DNA of 64,000 nt from positions 1,788,301 to 1,852,300 of the forward strand of contig NZ_FXAZ01000001.1 in NCBI RefSeq assembly GCF_900177815.1, read 5' to 3'. Every line of letters begins with the position of its first letter. Position 1 is the first letter of the stretch. Origin of the DNA: Paenibacillus aquistagni. GTDB taxonomy: Bacteria > Bacillota > Bacilli > Paenibacillales > Paenibacillaceae. Position numbers and translations under genes: made by a program. Under the pieces are notes generated by a model. It searched no databases. It worked only from the letters and a program-made list of their open reading frames with translations, and was not told where the DNA came from. This document shows positions 1 to 8,782 of the stretch, piece after piece.

Positions 1-12
1 TTTAACTCTCAT
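1..12 (-). CDS. Start of a further gene of the sugar ABC operon, cut by the window edge
   Basis: Only an ATG (at 12-10) and three more codons (M-R-V-K) are inside the window. They are preceded on the minus strand by an AGAGGGG-like ribosome binding site about eight bases upstream. In LplB/LplC-type operons the gene after the second permease is often the extracellular solute-binding lipoprotein, so that is the best guess. The identity cannot be read from this sequence. Confidence 0.3.
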
Positions 13-80
13 GTAGACAACCCCTCTCTGTTGTTGAAAAATTATATGGTTAAAGCGTATCGCTTTATACCCGTAATGGG

Positions 81-113
81 TGGCAGGAAACACTGCTGAA
101 GCGTTGCCTGCCA
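81..113 (-). other. Intercistronic hairpin in the ABC transporter operon
   Basis: Arms TGGCAGG and CCTGCCA are joined by a partly paired middle, between the permease stop at 134 and the next start at 12. There is no T-run on the minus strand. It may stabilise the upstream message or act as partial attenuation between permease and downstream genes, which is common where a binding protein is needed in excess. Confidence 0.4.
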
Positions 114-133
114 AATCGAGATGCAAGCCGTTC

Positions 134-1030
134 CTACTCTTTCAAGGAACCAACCAATACACCTTTTACGAAGAACTTCTGAACGAATGGATATACACAG
201 ATGATCGGCAGAGTTGCAACCATCATCGTCGCCATCGTCAATGAACGGCTCGTTACTGACTTCATCGAGCTCAAACGGCCTTGTGAAGCAGAGTCAAGGT
301 TCGCCAGCTGCTCGGACATAATATTGGAGTCCAGAATCTGCTTCAAGATGGTTTGGATCGGGAGCAAATTCTCATTTGAAATATAAATTGCAGGTCCGAA
401 CCAATCGTTCCAGTGCGCGATCGCAGTGAACAAGGACAGTGTTGCAATAACAGGTCCGGATAACGGAATGACGATTCTAAAAAATGTGCTCCAGTTGCCG
501 CAGCCATCAATCTTGGCAGATTCCTCAAGACCAGCCGGAAGTCCGCGGAAGAAGGTGCGGAAGATGATCATATTCCATACGCTTATCAACCCTGGGATAA
601 TAAATACCCAGAAAGTGTTTGTCAAGCCAAGGCCGCGAATAACCATAAATGTTGGAATGAGGCCTCCGCTAAAGTACATCGTAATGATACACATGATCAT
701 GTAGTATTTCTTACCCATCAATTCTTTCTTCGACATGCCGTATGCGAATACCGAAGTACATAAGATGGCTAATACTGTACCTACGACTGTTCTAAGCACG
801 GAGATCATAAAGCCATTGATAATGCGTTGATCCTTAAACACGATCTCATAGTTCTCAATTGTAAATGCTCGCGGCCAGAATGTAATGCCGCCCATCGATG
901 TATCTGCACCCACGTTGAATGAAATGACTAGCGCATTCCAGAATGGGTAAAAGGTTGCGAAACCTAATAGGATCAAGAATGAATAGATAAAGATATACAT
1001 TACGCGATCCCCAGCTGAATATCGTTTCAT
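134..1030 (-). CDS. Carbohydrate ABC transporter permease, LplC/YtcP type
   Basis: Inner-membrane permease of a CUT1-type sugar importer. The 298-residue protein has an N-terminal membrane helix after a short basic stretch, further hydrophobic segments, and the cytoplasmic EAA loop near residues 165-190 (EESAKIDGCGNW... IPLSGP) that docks on the ATPase. Length and the C-terminal ending (VKGVLVGSLKE) are typical of the LplC branch, whose members usually work with oligosaccharide-binding lipoproteins and a shared MsmX-type ATPase encoded elsewhere. It follows the other permease by 31 bases, so the two are one operon. The substrate cannot be told from the permeases alone; nearby glycan-degrading genes fit an oligosaccharide. 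Confidence 0.9.
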   Translation of the reverse strand: MKRYSAGDRVMYIFIYSFLILLGFATFYPFWNALVISFNVGADTSMGGITFWPRAFTIENYEIVFKDQRIINGFMISVLRTVVGTVLAILCTSVFAYGMSKKELMGKKYYMIMCIITMYFSGGLIPTFMVIRGLGLTNTFWVFIIPGLISVWNMIIFRTFFRGLPAGLEESAKIDGCGNWSTFFRIVIPLSGPVIATLSLFTAIAHWNDWFGPAIYISNENLLPIQTILKQILDSNIMSEQLANLDSASQGRLSSMKSVTSRSLTMATMMVATLPIICVYPFVQKFFVKGVLVGSLKE

Positions 1031-1061
1031 CGGTCATACCCCTTTCTTCATGAAGTCTCGA

Positions 1062-2018
1062 TTACCATAAGCTGTTGCCGGATTTGCGTGCGACAGCGTT
1101 CGCAAAGGTGAGAAGCATCACGCTGATAACCGCTTTAAATAATCCGACTGCTGTTGCGTAGGAGTATCGATAATTCTGGAGACCGACCCTATATACATAG
1201 GTATCAACGACATCCGACACCGGTCGAAGAATCGGGTTCTTAGCTAAGAGCAAGATATCTTCGAAGCCTGCATTCAACAGGTTGCCGATTGCCAGAATCA
1301 TGAAGATTGTTACGACTGGCATAATCGAAGGCAAGGTAATCAGGAAGATCTGCTTGAATCGACTAGCGCCGTCCATCGAAGCTGCTTCATATAGATGCGG
1401 ATCAATTCCCGCAATAGCTGCCAGATATACGATGGAGCCAAATCCGATCTCTTTCCATACATTCGTTGTCACGAGTATCGTCCAGAAGTATTCTGGAATG
1501 GACAAGAAGTTAACCGGTTGATCGATCAGGTTAAGCTTCTCAAGCAGGATGTTCACGCTGCCGCTCTCTGTGGAGAGAAGGGAGATGACGAATCCGGATA
1601 CGATAACCCAAGACAAGAAGTGAGGCAGATAACTGATCGTCTGAATGATTCGCTTGAAGAACATGCGATTGACTTCATTCAGCATCAGTGCAAGCAGGAT
1701 TGGCGCTGGGAAGCCGATACAGAACTTCAGCAACGCAATCACAATGGTGTTGCGCATAACATTGTAGAACTCAGGTGATGCGAAGAACGTTTCAAAATGC
1801 TTAAAACCGGCCCAAGGACTTGCGAAAAACCCTTTGAAAATGTCGAAGTCCTGAAAAGCCATGAGCACGCCGTACATCGGGATGTAGCTGAAGACAAAGA
1901 TAAGCAACAAGGCTGGAATAACCATTAATTGAATATCGATTTGTTTGATAAAACGCTTCAGTCCACTGGCTTCTTTCCCTTTAGGATTCCACTCTTTTTT
2001 TACCGATACTTGTGCCAT
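1062..2018 (-). CDS. Carbohydrate ABC transporter permease, LplB/YteP type
   Basis: The 318-residue partner permease, first gene of the operon in this window. A basic N-terminal tail (about 30 residues) is followed by six hydrophobic segments and an EAA loop with the signature YEAASMDGASRF near residue 220. The conserved start of the family (LMVIPALLLIFVFSYIPMYG) is clear. The ATG is preceded by an AGGGGG-like site. A cre-like sequence lies about 135 bases upstream, so carbon catabolite repression through CcpA is likely. No ATPase gene is adjacent, which is normal for this subgroup, where one ATPase serves several importers. Confidence 0.9.
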   Translation of the reverse strand: MAQVSVKKEWNPKGKEASGLKRFIKQIDIQLMVIPALLLIFVFSYIPMYGVLMAFQDFDIFKGFFASPWAGFKHFETFFASPEFYNVMRNTIVIALLKFCIGFPAPILLALMLNEVNRMFFKRIIQTISYLPHFLSWVIVSGFVISLLSTESGSVNILLEKLNLIDQPVNFLSIPEYFWTILVTTNVWKEIGFGSIVYLAAIAGIDPHLYEAASMDGASRFKQIFLITLPSIMPVVTIFMILAIGNLLNAGFEDILLLAKNPILRPVSDVVDTYVYRVGLQNYRYSYATAVGLFKAVISVMLLTFANAVARKSGNSLW

Positions 2019-2400
2019 ATCTATCCCCCTTAATCTTGAAGTAATAAGATGACGCGAAGGTCTAGAGGCCGCAACCTACACCATCCACTGTATGGCGCGG
2101 TTATGTAGGTGCTTGGCTGCTTGATCGTCTCTCTGTAACTTAATTTTATTTTGATAGCGTTTACAAGGATAGGTGCTTAAACAACGAAAAATGATACTAT
2201 TCCACGCACTTAAAGAAAAATCGACATTTTCTAACATATATGTCATGTCTTTTTTTATTTTAAGCTGTCATAATTTGTATGTTAATCTTGTTTCTTTCTA
2301 TTTTCTACTGCCCTTCTTATCGATCAGCTGTTTAAAAAAAGTCAAAAATCGTTTATGCTGATCATGAGTTTTATGTATGACATATAGATGGAGGTAACCA
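2019..2400. other. Divergent intergenic region between the ABC operon and deoD
   Basis: 382 bases without a gene. The left half carries the minus-strand leader and the cre site of the permease operon. The right half is AT-rich and should hold the deoD promoter. I could not single out a convincing -35/-10 pair for deoD; TTTAAA with TATGCT near 2330-2360 is the best but weak candidate. No riboswitch-like aptamer was recognised. Confidence 0.4.
2152..2165 (-). promoter_or_regulatory. cre-like site upstream of the ABC permease operon
   Basis: TGATAGCGTTTACA fits the Bacillus CcpA operator consensus TGWNANCGNTNWCA at every fixed position. It lies 134 bases upstream of the permease start. On the minus strand it overlaps a possible -35 element (TTGTAA), so binding there would block transcription. 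Confidence 0.6.
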
Positions 2401-3108
2401 ATGAGTGTACATATTGAAGCAAAACAAGGCCAAATTGCAGACAAGATTCTGCTTCCTGGCGATCCTCTGCGCGCTAAGCACATAGCAGAGAATTTCCTAG
2501 AGCAGGTGGAATGCTACAATCAGGTGCGTAATATGCTTGGCTATACAGGACTTTATAAAGGAGAGCGTATATCTGTTCAAGGAACGGGCATGGGTATCGC
2601 GTCCTTTTCGATCTATGCAACCGAGCTTATGAAGGACTATGAGGTTCAAACCCTCGTTCGCGTGGGCACATGCGGTGCTATCCAAGAGGATGTCAAGGTT
2701 CGCGATGTCTTGATTGCCCAGGCGGCAAGCACCGATTCATCCATCATCTCGCATGTCTTCCCTGGGATCGCCTTCACGCCGATTGCTGATCACGATCTGC
2801 TTCATGCGTCTTATGTGGCAGCGCAAGAACGCAGCATTCCTGTTCGCGTAGGCAATGTCTTCTCTACGGATTACTTCTATAATGAGCGTCCAGAGATGAC
2901 GATGAAGCTCGGGCAATACGGAGTGCTCGCTGTAGAGATGGAGACGGCTGGACTGTATACGCTTGCTGCCAAGTACAAGCGCAAGGCGCTGTCCTTGCTT
3001 ACGGTAAGCGATCATATCGTGACTGGAGAGGAGACAACTCCACAAGAGCGTCAAACGAGCTTTAACCAAATGATTGAGGTTGCTCTTGATACGATTGTGA
3101 AGTTCTAG
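2401..3108 (+). CDS. deoD: Purine nucleoside phosphorylase, DeoD type
   Basis: Cytosolic enzyme that splits purine (deoxy)ribonucleosides with phosphate into base and (deoxy)ribose-1-phosphate, for salvage. The 235 residues match the hexameric bacterial PNP family in length. Visible signatures are the N-terminal [13 protein letters not shown] phosphate-binding segment, RVGTCGAIQ near residue 90, [10 protein letters not shown] near residue 180 (ribose contact) and SDHIVTGEE with the catalytic Asp near residue 204. The ATG has an ideal site (GGAGG, six bases). It is monocistronic and ends before a bidirectional terminator. A NupC-type nucleoside transporter is encoded at 26487-27671. Confidence 0.97.
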   Translation: MSVHIEAKQGQIADKILLPGDPLRAKHIAENFLEQVECYNQVRNMLGYTGLYKGERISVQGTGMGIASFSIYATELMKDYEVQTLVRVGTCGAIQEDVKVRDVLIAQAASTDSSIISHVFPGIAFTPIADHDLLHASYVAAQERSIPVRVGNVFSTDYFYNERPEMTMKLGQYGVLAVEMETAGLYTLAAKYKRKALSLLTVSDHIVTGEETTPQERQTSFNQMIEVALDTIVKF

Positions 3109-3132
3109 CTAGTACCCTAAAAAGACTCTAAT

Positions 3133-3207
3133 AAAAAGAAGACCACGGACAAGTGACCACAGGAATTCTATTCCTGAATGTGCACGAACGCATGGTCTTC
3201 TTCTTTT
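3133..3207. terminator. Compound bidirectional terminator between deoD and the VanW gene
   Basis: An outer stem GAAGACCA (3138-3145) pairs with TGGTCTTC (3193-3200), flanked by A-run and T-rich sequence. The loop holds a second perfect hairpin CAGGAAT-TCT-ATTCCTG (3160-3176). The two genes converge here, so the structure can stop transcription from both sides. Confidence 0.75.
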
Positions 3208-3219
3208 TCATTCCTAATA

Positions 3220-4053
3220 TTAGTTCTGTGATTCCTTCTCACCCTGAAGCATCGGCTCATACATCATTAGCGCATGATTCTCCGCCACCTGCTCTTCCTG
3301 CAGCAATTCCCCATCCATCGAATAGGTCATCTGTATTAATTCGTTATGACGCATATACTTGCCCCATGCCTCTAGCGTAATGCGATGATTGCGCTCCATG
3401 ATCTTGTATTGGTGGATTGGGCCTGATGTCGAGCGCCACTGTCCGTACAGATTGACATCATCCATATGAAGCACAAGCTGAAATGGCTCGTTGGTTGGAT
3501 TCATTATCATAAGATCCAAGTAGTTGTAAGCACATGTAGCGCCGCTCCCGAACGGTTGATTGCGGCTGGCGTCTGGAAACACGTCATAGGAATGCCGATA
3601 CCGCTCGATCACCTTCAATGGCGTATGCAGCGTAATCCAATAGATGAGGTTAGAGAGCTGACATAATCCTCCCCCTACCCCAAGCTGCATGGAACCGTAG
3701 AACAGGATCATTCCCTCTTGATAGCCTTTTCTGCGCGTGGGTTTACCAATTCTTCTCCAATAGGATAGAACTTCTTCTGGTTGAATAACGACGCCGTTCA
3801 AATGCTGTATAGCCAACTGAAGGTTATGCACCTTCGCCTCTTGAATGGACATATCCACATTGTGAAGCCTGCGATACAGCGGTGTATGATGCTCCGCGTG
3901 CAGGTACGGCAGCTTGTCTAATTGCTTAATGGATGCAAATTGCTCTCTCATTCTCCACCATTTGAACCTTCTACGGCATCGATAATAGAGCTTGCCAAGC
4001 CACAACCTCAGCTTGGATCTGGTAATCGGTTTATAACGCTTAGTTGCCTGCAT
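3220..4053 (-). CDS. VanW family protein
   Basis: A roughly 277-residue protein of the VanW family, found in some vancomycin-resistance clusters but widespread without them; its biochemical role is not known. The family core is visible from about residue 90: RRIGKPTRRKGYQEGM, then GGGLCQLSNLIYW near residue 130, and RHSYDVFPD followed by FGSGATCAYNYLDL near residue 165. The start at 4053 is preferred over an ATG six bases earlier because the AGAGGGG site is then six bases away. No vanHAX-like genes are nearby, so there is no reason to infer glycopeptide resistance. The N-terminus is strongly basic rather than a signal peptide. Confidence 0.85.
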   Translation of the reverse strand: MQATKRYKPITRSKLRLWLGKLYYRCRRRFKWWRMREQFASIKQLDKLPYLHAEHHTPLYRRLHNVDMSIQEAKVHNLQLAIQHLNGVVIQPEEVLSYWRRIGKPTRRKGYQEGMILFYGSMQLGVGGGLCQLSNLIYWITLHTPLKVIERYRHSYDVFPDASRNQPFGSGATCAYNYLDLMIMNPTNEPFQLVLHMDDVNLYGQWRSTSGPIHQYKIMERNHRITLEAWGKYMRHNELIQMTYSMDGELLQEEQVAENHALMMYEPMLQGEKESQN

Positions 4054-4231
4054 ATACATCCCCTCTATTTGATTAGTGGTCTGCCGCTTCCATGCTGCGA
4101 ATACAAGGAAATAGAAATAAACAATGCAGCAGATTGCTATGGTTTGAGCCGTATGGTATAGTGAATTCCTGTTTCATTTTCCATATGCTTGCGATCATCG
4201 AGACTGCATGTAATCTTAGGAGGTAACTGAA

Positions 4232-6415
4232 ATGACAGGAGAACGTTTTCAAAGTGCCTATCAAGAAGAAGAAGCCCGACTTGAAGAGACACTTCTAGAA
4301 ATGAAGCAGCAGTTCGAGCACCTGCAAGCCATTCCGGTCTATCGCGGCTCAGACTTTACCGAGCAAGTGCTTGAAGACAATCGAGAGCTGCGAAGACAGC
4401 GATTGAAGCGAGCCGTCAAGGAGCCATACTTCGGCAGAATGGATATTCAAGAGGACACCAGCTCCGCTGCCGTGGCCCTCTATATTGGCAAGCAAGGCAT
4501 CGATTCAGATGCAATGAGCATCGAAGAAGAAGGCTTCCCAAAGAATCATGTCCACTATCCGATGGTAATTGACTGGCGTGCTCCAGTGGCCAGCATGTTC
4601 TATTCCTTCACAGGTGGTGTAGAACCTGCCGCCTATGAAGCACCGGACGGCACCTACTCAGCAGAGGTCCATCTGAAGCGCAACCTTGTGATTCGCAATG
4701 AAGAGCTCCAGCGTGTCGTCGATACGTTTAATCGCGAGCAAGGCGAAGAGCATGTCACAGACGAATTTCTTGTCTACCGCCTCGGCGAGAATAAAGATAA
4801 TCGATTGCGAGATATCGTCTCCACCATTCAAGCAGAACAAGATATTATTATTCGCTCCCATAAGAACAAGGCTCTCTTTATCCAAGGGGTCGCAGGCAGC
4901 GGCAAGACCACAGTCGCCCTTCACCGCTTAGCCTTCCTGCTCTATCAATATCAAGAGCAATTGAAAGCGGAACGCATGATCATTTTTGCCCCTAACCGGA
5001 TGTTCCTTAACTATATTAGCGATGTGCTGCCAGAACTAGGCGTTGGGAATATTCAACAGCGCACATTTTCAGACTGGGCGCTTGAGCTTGCAAAGCTCGA
5101 TGACAGCATCATCCTTACCTCTTCTTTGGAGGAGATTGAGCGCTGGTATGGCTCTCTAGACGCAAGGCCTGCAGACAGCAGCTCAAGTTCAGGCAGAATC
5201 AAGGGCTCCCTACAATGGAAGGAACGACTCGATCGATATGTTCAGCACTGGGTCGAAGAGGCCGTCCCTGAGCAAGACTTCATCCCGTGGGAAGGAGCAG
5301 CCCTGTCTCATGACATGATTGCTCATTGGTTCAATGAAGAATACCGTTCCTATGAGCCCGCCAAGCGCATACTGCGTGTTCAAGCGAGAATACAGCGCTG
5401 GCTTGAGATGGAGCTTAAAAAAGAAAGAAGCCGGACTCTGCTAAGCGAGAAAAAGAAAAAATCTTCGCAAAAGCTGAAAACATTTATGAAAAAATGGCCG
5501 AAATCCGAGGTCATAGAGTTGTATAAGGCCTTTCTGCAAGCAGATGAATACAGCGATCTCCTTCCAGCTAAGCTTCGAAAGAAGACCATTGCCGAACTGA
5601 AGAAAGCCGTCGTTCAGCAGGAGGACTTGGCTTCTCTTGTGTACCTCTATATCGGCCTGAATGGTGTAGAGTCCAACCAACGCTTCGACCATATTGTGAT
5701 TGATGAAGCGCAGGATTTCTCGCCGCTGCAAATTGCGCTGTTGGATCAATTGACGAAGAACCACTCCTTCACGATCCTGGGTGATCTGTCACAAGGCATT
5801 CATGCCTATGCAGGCATAGAAGATTGGCAGGAAATGATGGAGCTCTTCTCAACGGACACGAGTTCCTATCATGCTTTGACACGAAGCTATCGCTCCACGA
5901 TGGAGATTATCCATTTTGCCAATCAGATTCTAGAAAGAGGAATGAAGACCGCGCTGCTCGCAGAGCCTGTGTTCCGGAGTGGACACAAAGTCGCTGTCGT
6001 TCACCTGCAATCACGCCTTGAGGAGTGGCTGCAAGCAGAGATTGTCCGCCACCAATCGAGCGGGTACCAGACAACGGCCATCCTGACCCGTACGATGGAG
6101 GAAGCAATTGATTGGCATGAACGCCTGCTTGCGGCTGATATACCTGCTCATCTGATCCAAGGCAAGGAACAGCAATACGAAGGAGGAATCTCTGTGCTCC
6201 CTGTATACTTATCCAAGGGACTTGAGTTCGATTCAGTCATTCTCCTTCATGTCAATGAGTCTCACTATCATCTGAACCCATTGGAGGCGCGACTCCTTTA
6301 TGTTGGCTGTACACGCGCGCTTCATCAGTTGACTCTGCTCGTAGACGGGGTACTCACACCGCTGATCGCAGAAGATTGCAGCGATTGGGCAGACCATCTC
6401 GCCCCAACGCTGTAG
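4232..6415 (+). CDS. helD: RNA polymerase recycling motor HelD (UvrD/Rep-like helicase fold)
   Basis: Gram-positive HelD binds RNA polymerase and uses ATP hydrolysis to release it from stalled or post-termination complexes. The 727 residues fit the family. The N-terminal 60 residues are a charged coiled-coil arm, expected to enter the secondary channel. The Walker A motif GVAGSGKTT is near residue 220, the Walker B IVIDEAQD near 490, LTRSYRST near 550, and helicase motif VI-like YVGCTRA near 690. The start has an AGGAGG site. A long perfect hairpin follows the stop. Confidence 0.95.
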   Translation: MTGERFQSAYQEEEARLEETLLEMKQQFEHLQAIPVYRGSDFTEQVLEDNRELRRQRLKRAVKEPYFGRMDIQEDTSSAAVALYIGKQGIDSDAMSIEEEGFPKNHVHYPMVIDWRAPVASMFYSFTGGVEPAAYEAPDGTYSAEVHLKRNLVIRNEELQRVVDTFNREQGEEHVTDEFLVYRLGENKDNRLRDIVSTIQAEQDIIIRSHKNKALFIQGVAGSGKTTVALHRLAFLLYQYQEQLKAERMIIFAPNRMFLNYISDVLPELGVGNIQQRTFSDWALELAKLDDSIILTSSLEEIERWYGSLDARPADSSSSSGRIKGSLQWKERLDRYVQHWVEEAVPEQDFIPWEGAALSHDMIAHWFNEEYRSYEPAKRILRVQARIQRWLEMELKKERSRTLLSEKKKKSSQKLKTFMKKWPKSEVIELYKAFLQADEYSDLLPAKLRKKTIAELKKAVVQQEDLASLVYLYIGLNGVESNQRFDHIVIDEAQDFSPLQIALLDQLTKNHSFTILGDLSQGIHAYAGIEDWQEMMELFSTDTSSYHALTRSYRSTMEIIHFANQILERGMKTALLAEPVFRSGHKVAVVHLQSRLEEWLQAEIVRHQSSGYQTTAILTRTMEEAIDWHERLLAADIPAHLIQGKEQQYEGGISVLPVYLSKGLEFDSVILLHVNESHYHLNPLEARLLYVGCTRALHQLTLLVDGVLTPLIAEDCSDWADHLAPTL

Positions 6416-6440
6416 CCCATTCATGCTCTATTCATATAGA

Positions 6441-6480
6441 CGCTAAACAGCTGAGATCTGCGGATCTCAGCTGTTTAGCG
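6441..6480. terminator. Perfect 18-bp hairpin terminator between helD and the histidine kinase
   Basis: CGCTAAACAGCTGAGATC (6441-6458), loop TGCG, then its exact complement to 6480. There is no T-run on either side, but the stem is long and GC-balanced and the two flanking genes converge on it. Confidence 0.75.
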
Positions 6481-6485
6481 CTGCA

Positions 6486-7745
6486 CTAGTCCTCCAGCAC
6501 TCTTTTAAACTGAAGCACACAAGTTGTCCCTTCTCTTGGCCTGCTGTAATAGGAGATCTTGCCATTCATCGCACGTATCGAACTTACAACGACCATAAGA
6601 CCTAAGCCGGTGCCCTTCTCCTTTGTCGTATAAAAAGGCATGCCAATTCGCTTGATCTCATATTCTGACATGCCAACCCCCGTATCTTGAATCTGAATAT
6701 GTACGCCATCATTATCACACCATGTCGATACCCGAAGATAACCTCCCTCAGGCATGGACTCAATCGCATTCTTCATAATGTTCAGAAGACTCTGCTGAAA
6801 TTTCTTCGTGTCTCCCTTAACATAGACAGGCTCTGACGTATAATGCTTAATTTGAAGCTCGACCTTGGATAGAACACAAAGCGGAGAAACCATCGAAATT
6901 AAAGAATCGATCGCTTCCTGAATATGTACTTGGTCATGATTCTTAACCGTCGGCTTAGCAAAGTTCAAATAATCCGTAATAATGGCGTTCGCCTGATCAA
7001 TGCCTTCTAATGCAAAGCTGCGATACTTCTCCAACGCATCCTGAGAAAGATTATCATTGCGCATCAGTTGAAGAAATCCGTGCGCCGTCGTTAAGGGATT
7101 GCGAACCTCATGAGAGATCGAAGCGGCAAGCTGGCCGATGACCTGATACTTCTCTGCATCATAAAGCTCCTCTCGAAGCTTCTCTTGATTTTTGACATGA
7201 TAGTAAATATAGCTTACAAGCATCGTAGAGAGGTAGGTCCCTATAACCATTAATCCTACCGGACTACCCTTAAGAGCGTCCCAGTCTTCATAACAGAGTA
7301 AAAAGACGAGCAGGTATACCGTGGTTAATGTAAACGCAAGCAAATTAATCTGTAAAAAAGTGCTTCGCTCAACCTGGGTCTTATGAAAAATAAGTCCCAT
7401 GCCCAATAAGATCGTTGATGCAATCAGGGTTGGAGCAATATCATTGCCCACAATCACCGCGTTGCCAAAATTAAAGGCGATCCAAGTTGCAATGCCTGCA
7501 ATGGTGCCCTCAAACAAGGAGGCGAGCACAATGCTGATTGGAATCAGATGTACGCAGTAAATAAATGGATCAATGGTTTCCAGTGTCAGATAGCTCAGCG
7601 ATAAGAGTGCTAGTATGGCGACAAACAAAAGCTTGCGCCGATTGTTAGAAAACGTATACCTTGGGGTAATAATCAAAAAAAACAAACAGGCGCTCATCAC
7701 ATAAAGTATTCCCGTAACCTCGTGACCGATCATTGACAGTATCAA
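6486..7745 (-). CDS. Membrane histidine kinase, KinB-like with 5TM sensor
   Basis: The 419-residue protein has about six hydrophobic segments in residues 10-185 of the 5TMR-LYT kind, then a kinase core. The HisKA motif SISHEVRNPLTTAHGF places the phosphorylated His near residue 212; the N box is LLNIMKNAIESMPEGG, the G boxes are DTGVGM and GTGLGL. This arrangement is that of sporulation kinases such as KinB, which feed phosphate into Spo0F/Spo0A, and no response regulator gene is adjacent, as expected for an orphan kinase. A TTG start is chosen because GAAGGA stands nine bases upstream; the ATG four codons later has no good site. The trigger is unknown. Confidence 0.88.
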   Translation of the reverse strand: MILSMIGHEVTGILYVMSACLFFLIITPRYTFSNNRRKLLFVAILALLSLSYLTLETIDPFIYCVHLIPISIVLASLFEGTIAGIATWIAFNFGNAVIVGNDIAPTLIASTILLGMGLIFHKTQVERSTFLQINLLAFTLTTVYLLVFLLCYEDWDALKGSPVGLMVIGTYLSTMLVSYIYYHVKNQEKLREELYDAEKYQVIGQLAASISHEVRNPLTTAHGFLQLMRNDNLSQDALEKYRSFALEGIDQANAIITDYLNFAKPTVKNHDQVHIQEAIDSLISMVSPLCVLSKVELQIKHYTSEPVYVKGDTKKFQQSLLNIMKNAIESMPEGGYLRVSTWCDNDGVHIQIQDTGVGMSEYEIKRIGMPFYTTKEKGTGLGLMVVVSSIRAMNGKISYYSRPREGTTCVLQFKRVLED

Positions 7746-7969
7746 CTAAAACATTCCTTCTCAAAGGTTCTCTGTACCATCACCACTTATTAACTACCAT
7801 TTTATTCATTTTTCGACACAATCCAACAGCAATATCATACACTTTTCCTCAAGATTATCATATTTTCCCTATAGAGCCAATCTAAAAGTAAATTTTTACA
7901 TGTGAAAAAATCATAAAAGATGAAACTAAATCGTCTTTTCTTTCGTCTTATTAATGAGGAGGGTTCATC

Positions 7970-8455
7970 ATGATAAAAAAGTTATCCGCGATTGCAATCG
8001 CTAGTCTTATCGCTTCTTCAATGATATATCCTTATTCCGCACTAGCTAAAGATACAAGAGAAGCGAAAGCGCCTCAAGAACAGGCAGCAAGCTCTCAGGT
8101 TCGTGTTGAAACCGCTAACGGTTATATTACCGTTAATAATCATAAGATTATCGATGGAAAGACCTTCATCCCCATTTCCGAACTTGCCAAGGTACTGAAG
8201 GTTCAAGTCAAGTGGGAAGCAAGCACGCATACGGTGACTGTCGAGAACGATCAGGCAACGATGAAGTGGTATACCATTACGGACCGGATCAAGGTGAACA
8301 ACAAGGATGTCACGATTACGGATCTCCCCAAAATCTTTGACAGCCGCACTTATGTCCCTCTTGTACTCCTCCGTCAGGTCTTTCAAATCCAATACTCCTG
8401 GGATAGCGCCACGAAAACAGTAACCATTGTTTCACCAGATGCAGACAAAGAATAA
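7970..8455 (+). CDS. Secreted stalk-domain protein (copper amine oxidase N-terminal-like repeats)
   Basis: A 161-residue exported protein. A signal peptide covers about residues 1-26 (basic start, hydrophobic core, ALA-K). After a short charged linker come two copies of the stalk domain: residues about 45-88 (VNNHKIIDGKTFIPISELAKVL ... WEASTHTVTV in part) and about 100-155 (SRTYVPLVLLRQVF, SWDSATKTVTI). Paenibacillus proteins often use this domain as a cell-surface or substrate-binding module, but here no other domain is attached, so the function is unknown. The start follows GAGGAGGG. It is a single gene, divergent from the kinase. Confidence 0.85.
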   Translation: MIKKLSAIAIASLIASSMIYPYSALAKDTREAKAPQEQAASSQVRVETANGYITVNNHKIIDGKTFIPISELAKVLKVQVKWEASTHTVTVENDQATMKWYTITDRIKVNNKDVTITDLPKIFDSRTYVPLVLLRQVFQIQYSWDSATKTVTIVSPDADKE

Positions 8456-8782
8456 TTCTGATCATCCGCGGCATCACACATCAAATATTTAGTGTGATTG
8501 ATAGGTAATACAGTCTACAAGAAGATACATAATAGATCGAGATTCTATTTCGTCTCTATTGATATGCACAAGCAGCCGATTATAGAGCCTATCCTCGCCG
8601 CCTTTACAAATGACTAATCACGCATTCATTCATGCAGGGCCGCTGTATTCCATTACTAGATTAAAGAATTGGTTTTGTACACATTCATGCCCGCGAACAT
8701 GTTCATAGGCCTAAAAAATCTGCACTCTACTGAAAGTAAAGTGCAGATTTTTGTTTGGGCTTTTCTATGGGAATGACGGCTA
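8456..8782. other. Intergenic region with two hairpins, no gene
   Basis: 327 bases between converging genes. A hairpin ATCACAC...GTGTGAT (8473-8498) follows the stalk protein and a strong terminator lies at 8713-8753. The stretch between them shows no credible coding region. Confidence 0.5.
8713..8753. terminator. Bidirectional terminator downstream of the P5C dehydrogenase gene
   Basis: AAATCTGCACT (8716-8726) pairs with AGTGCAGATTT (8740-8750), with a further TAC/GTA pairing in the loop. It has T-runs on both strands (six T on the minus strand). Confidence 0.85.

Noticed and set aside
3220..4053. Vancomycin-resistance determinant
   Set aside because: VanW alone does not confer resistance and no vanH/A/X or vanRS genes are nearby.
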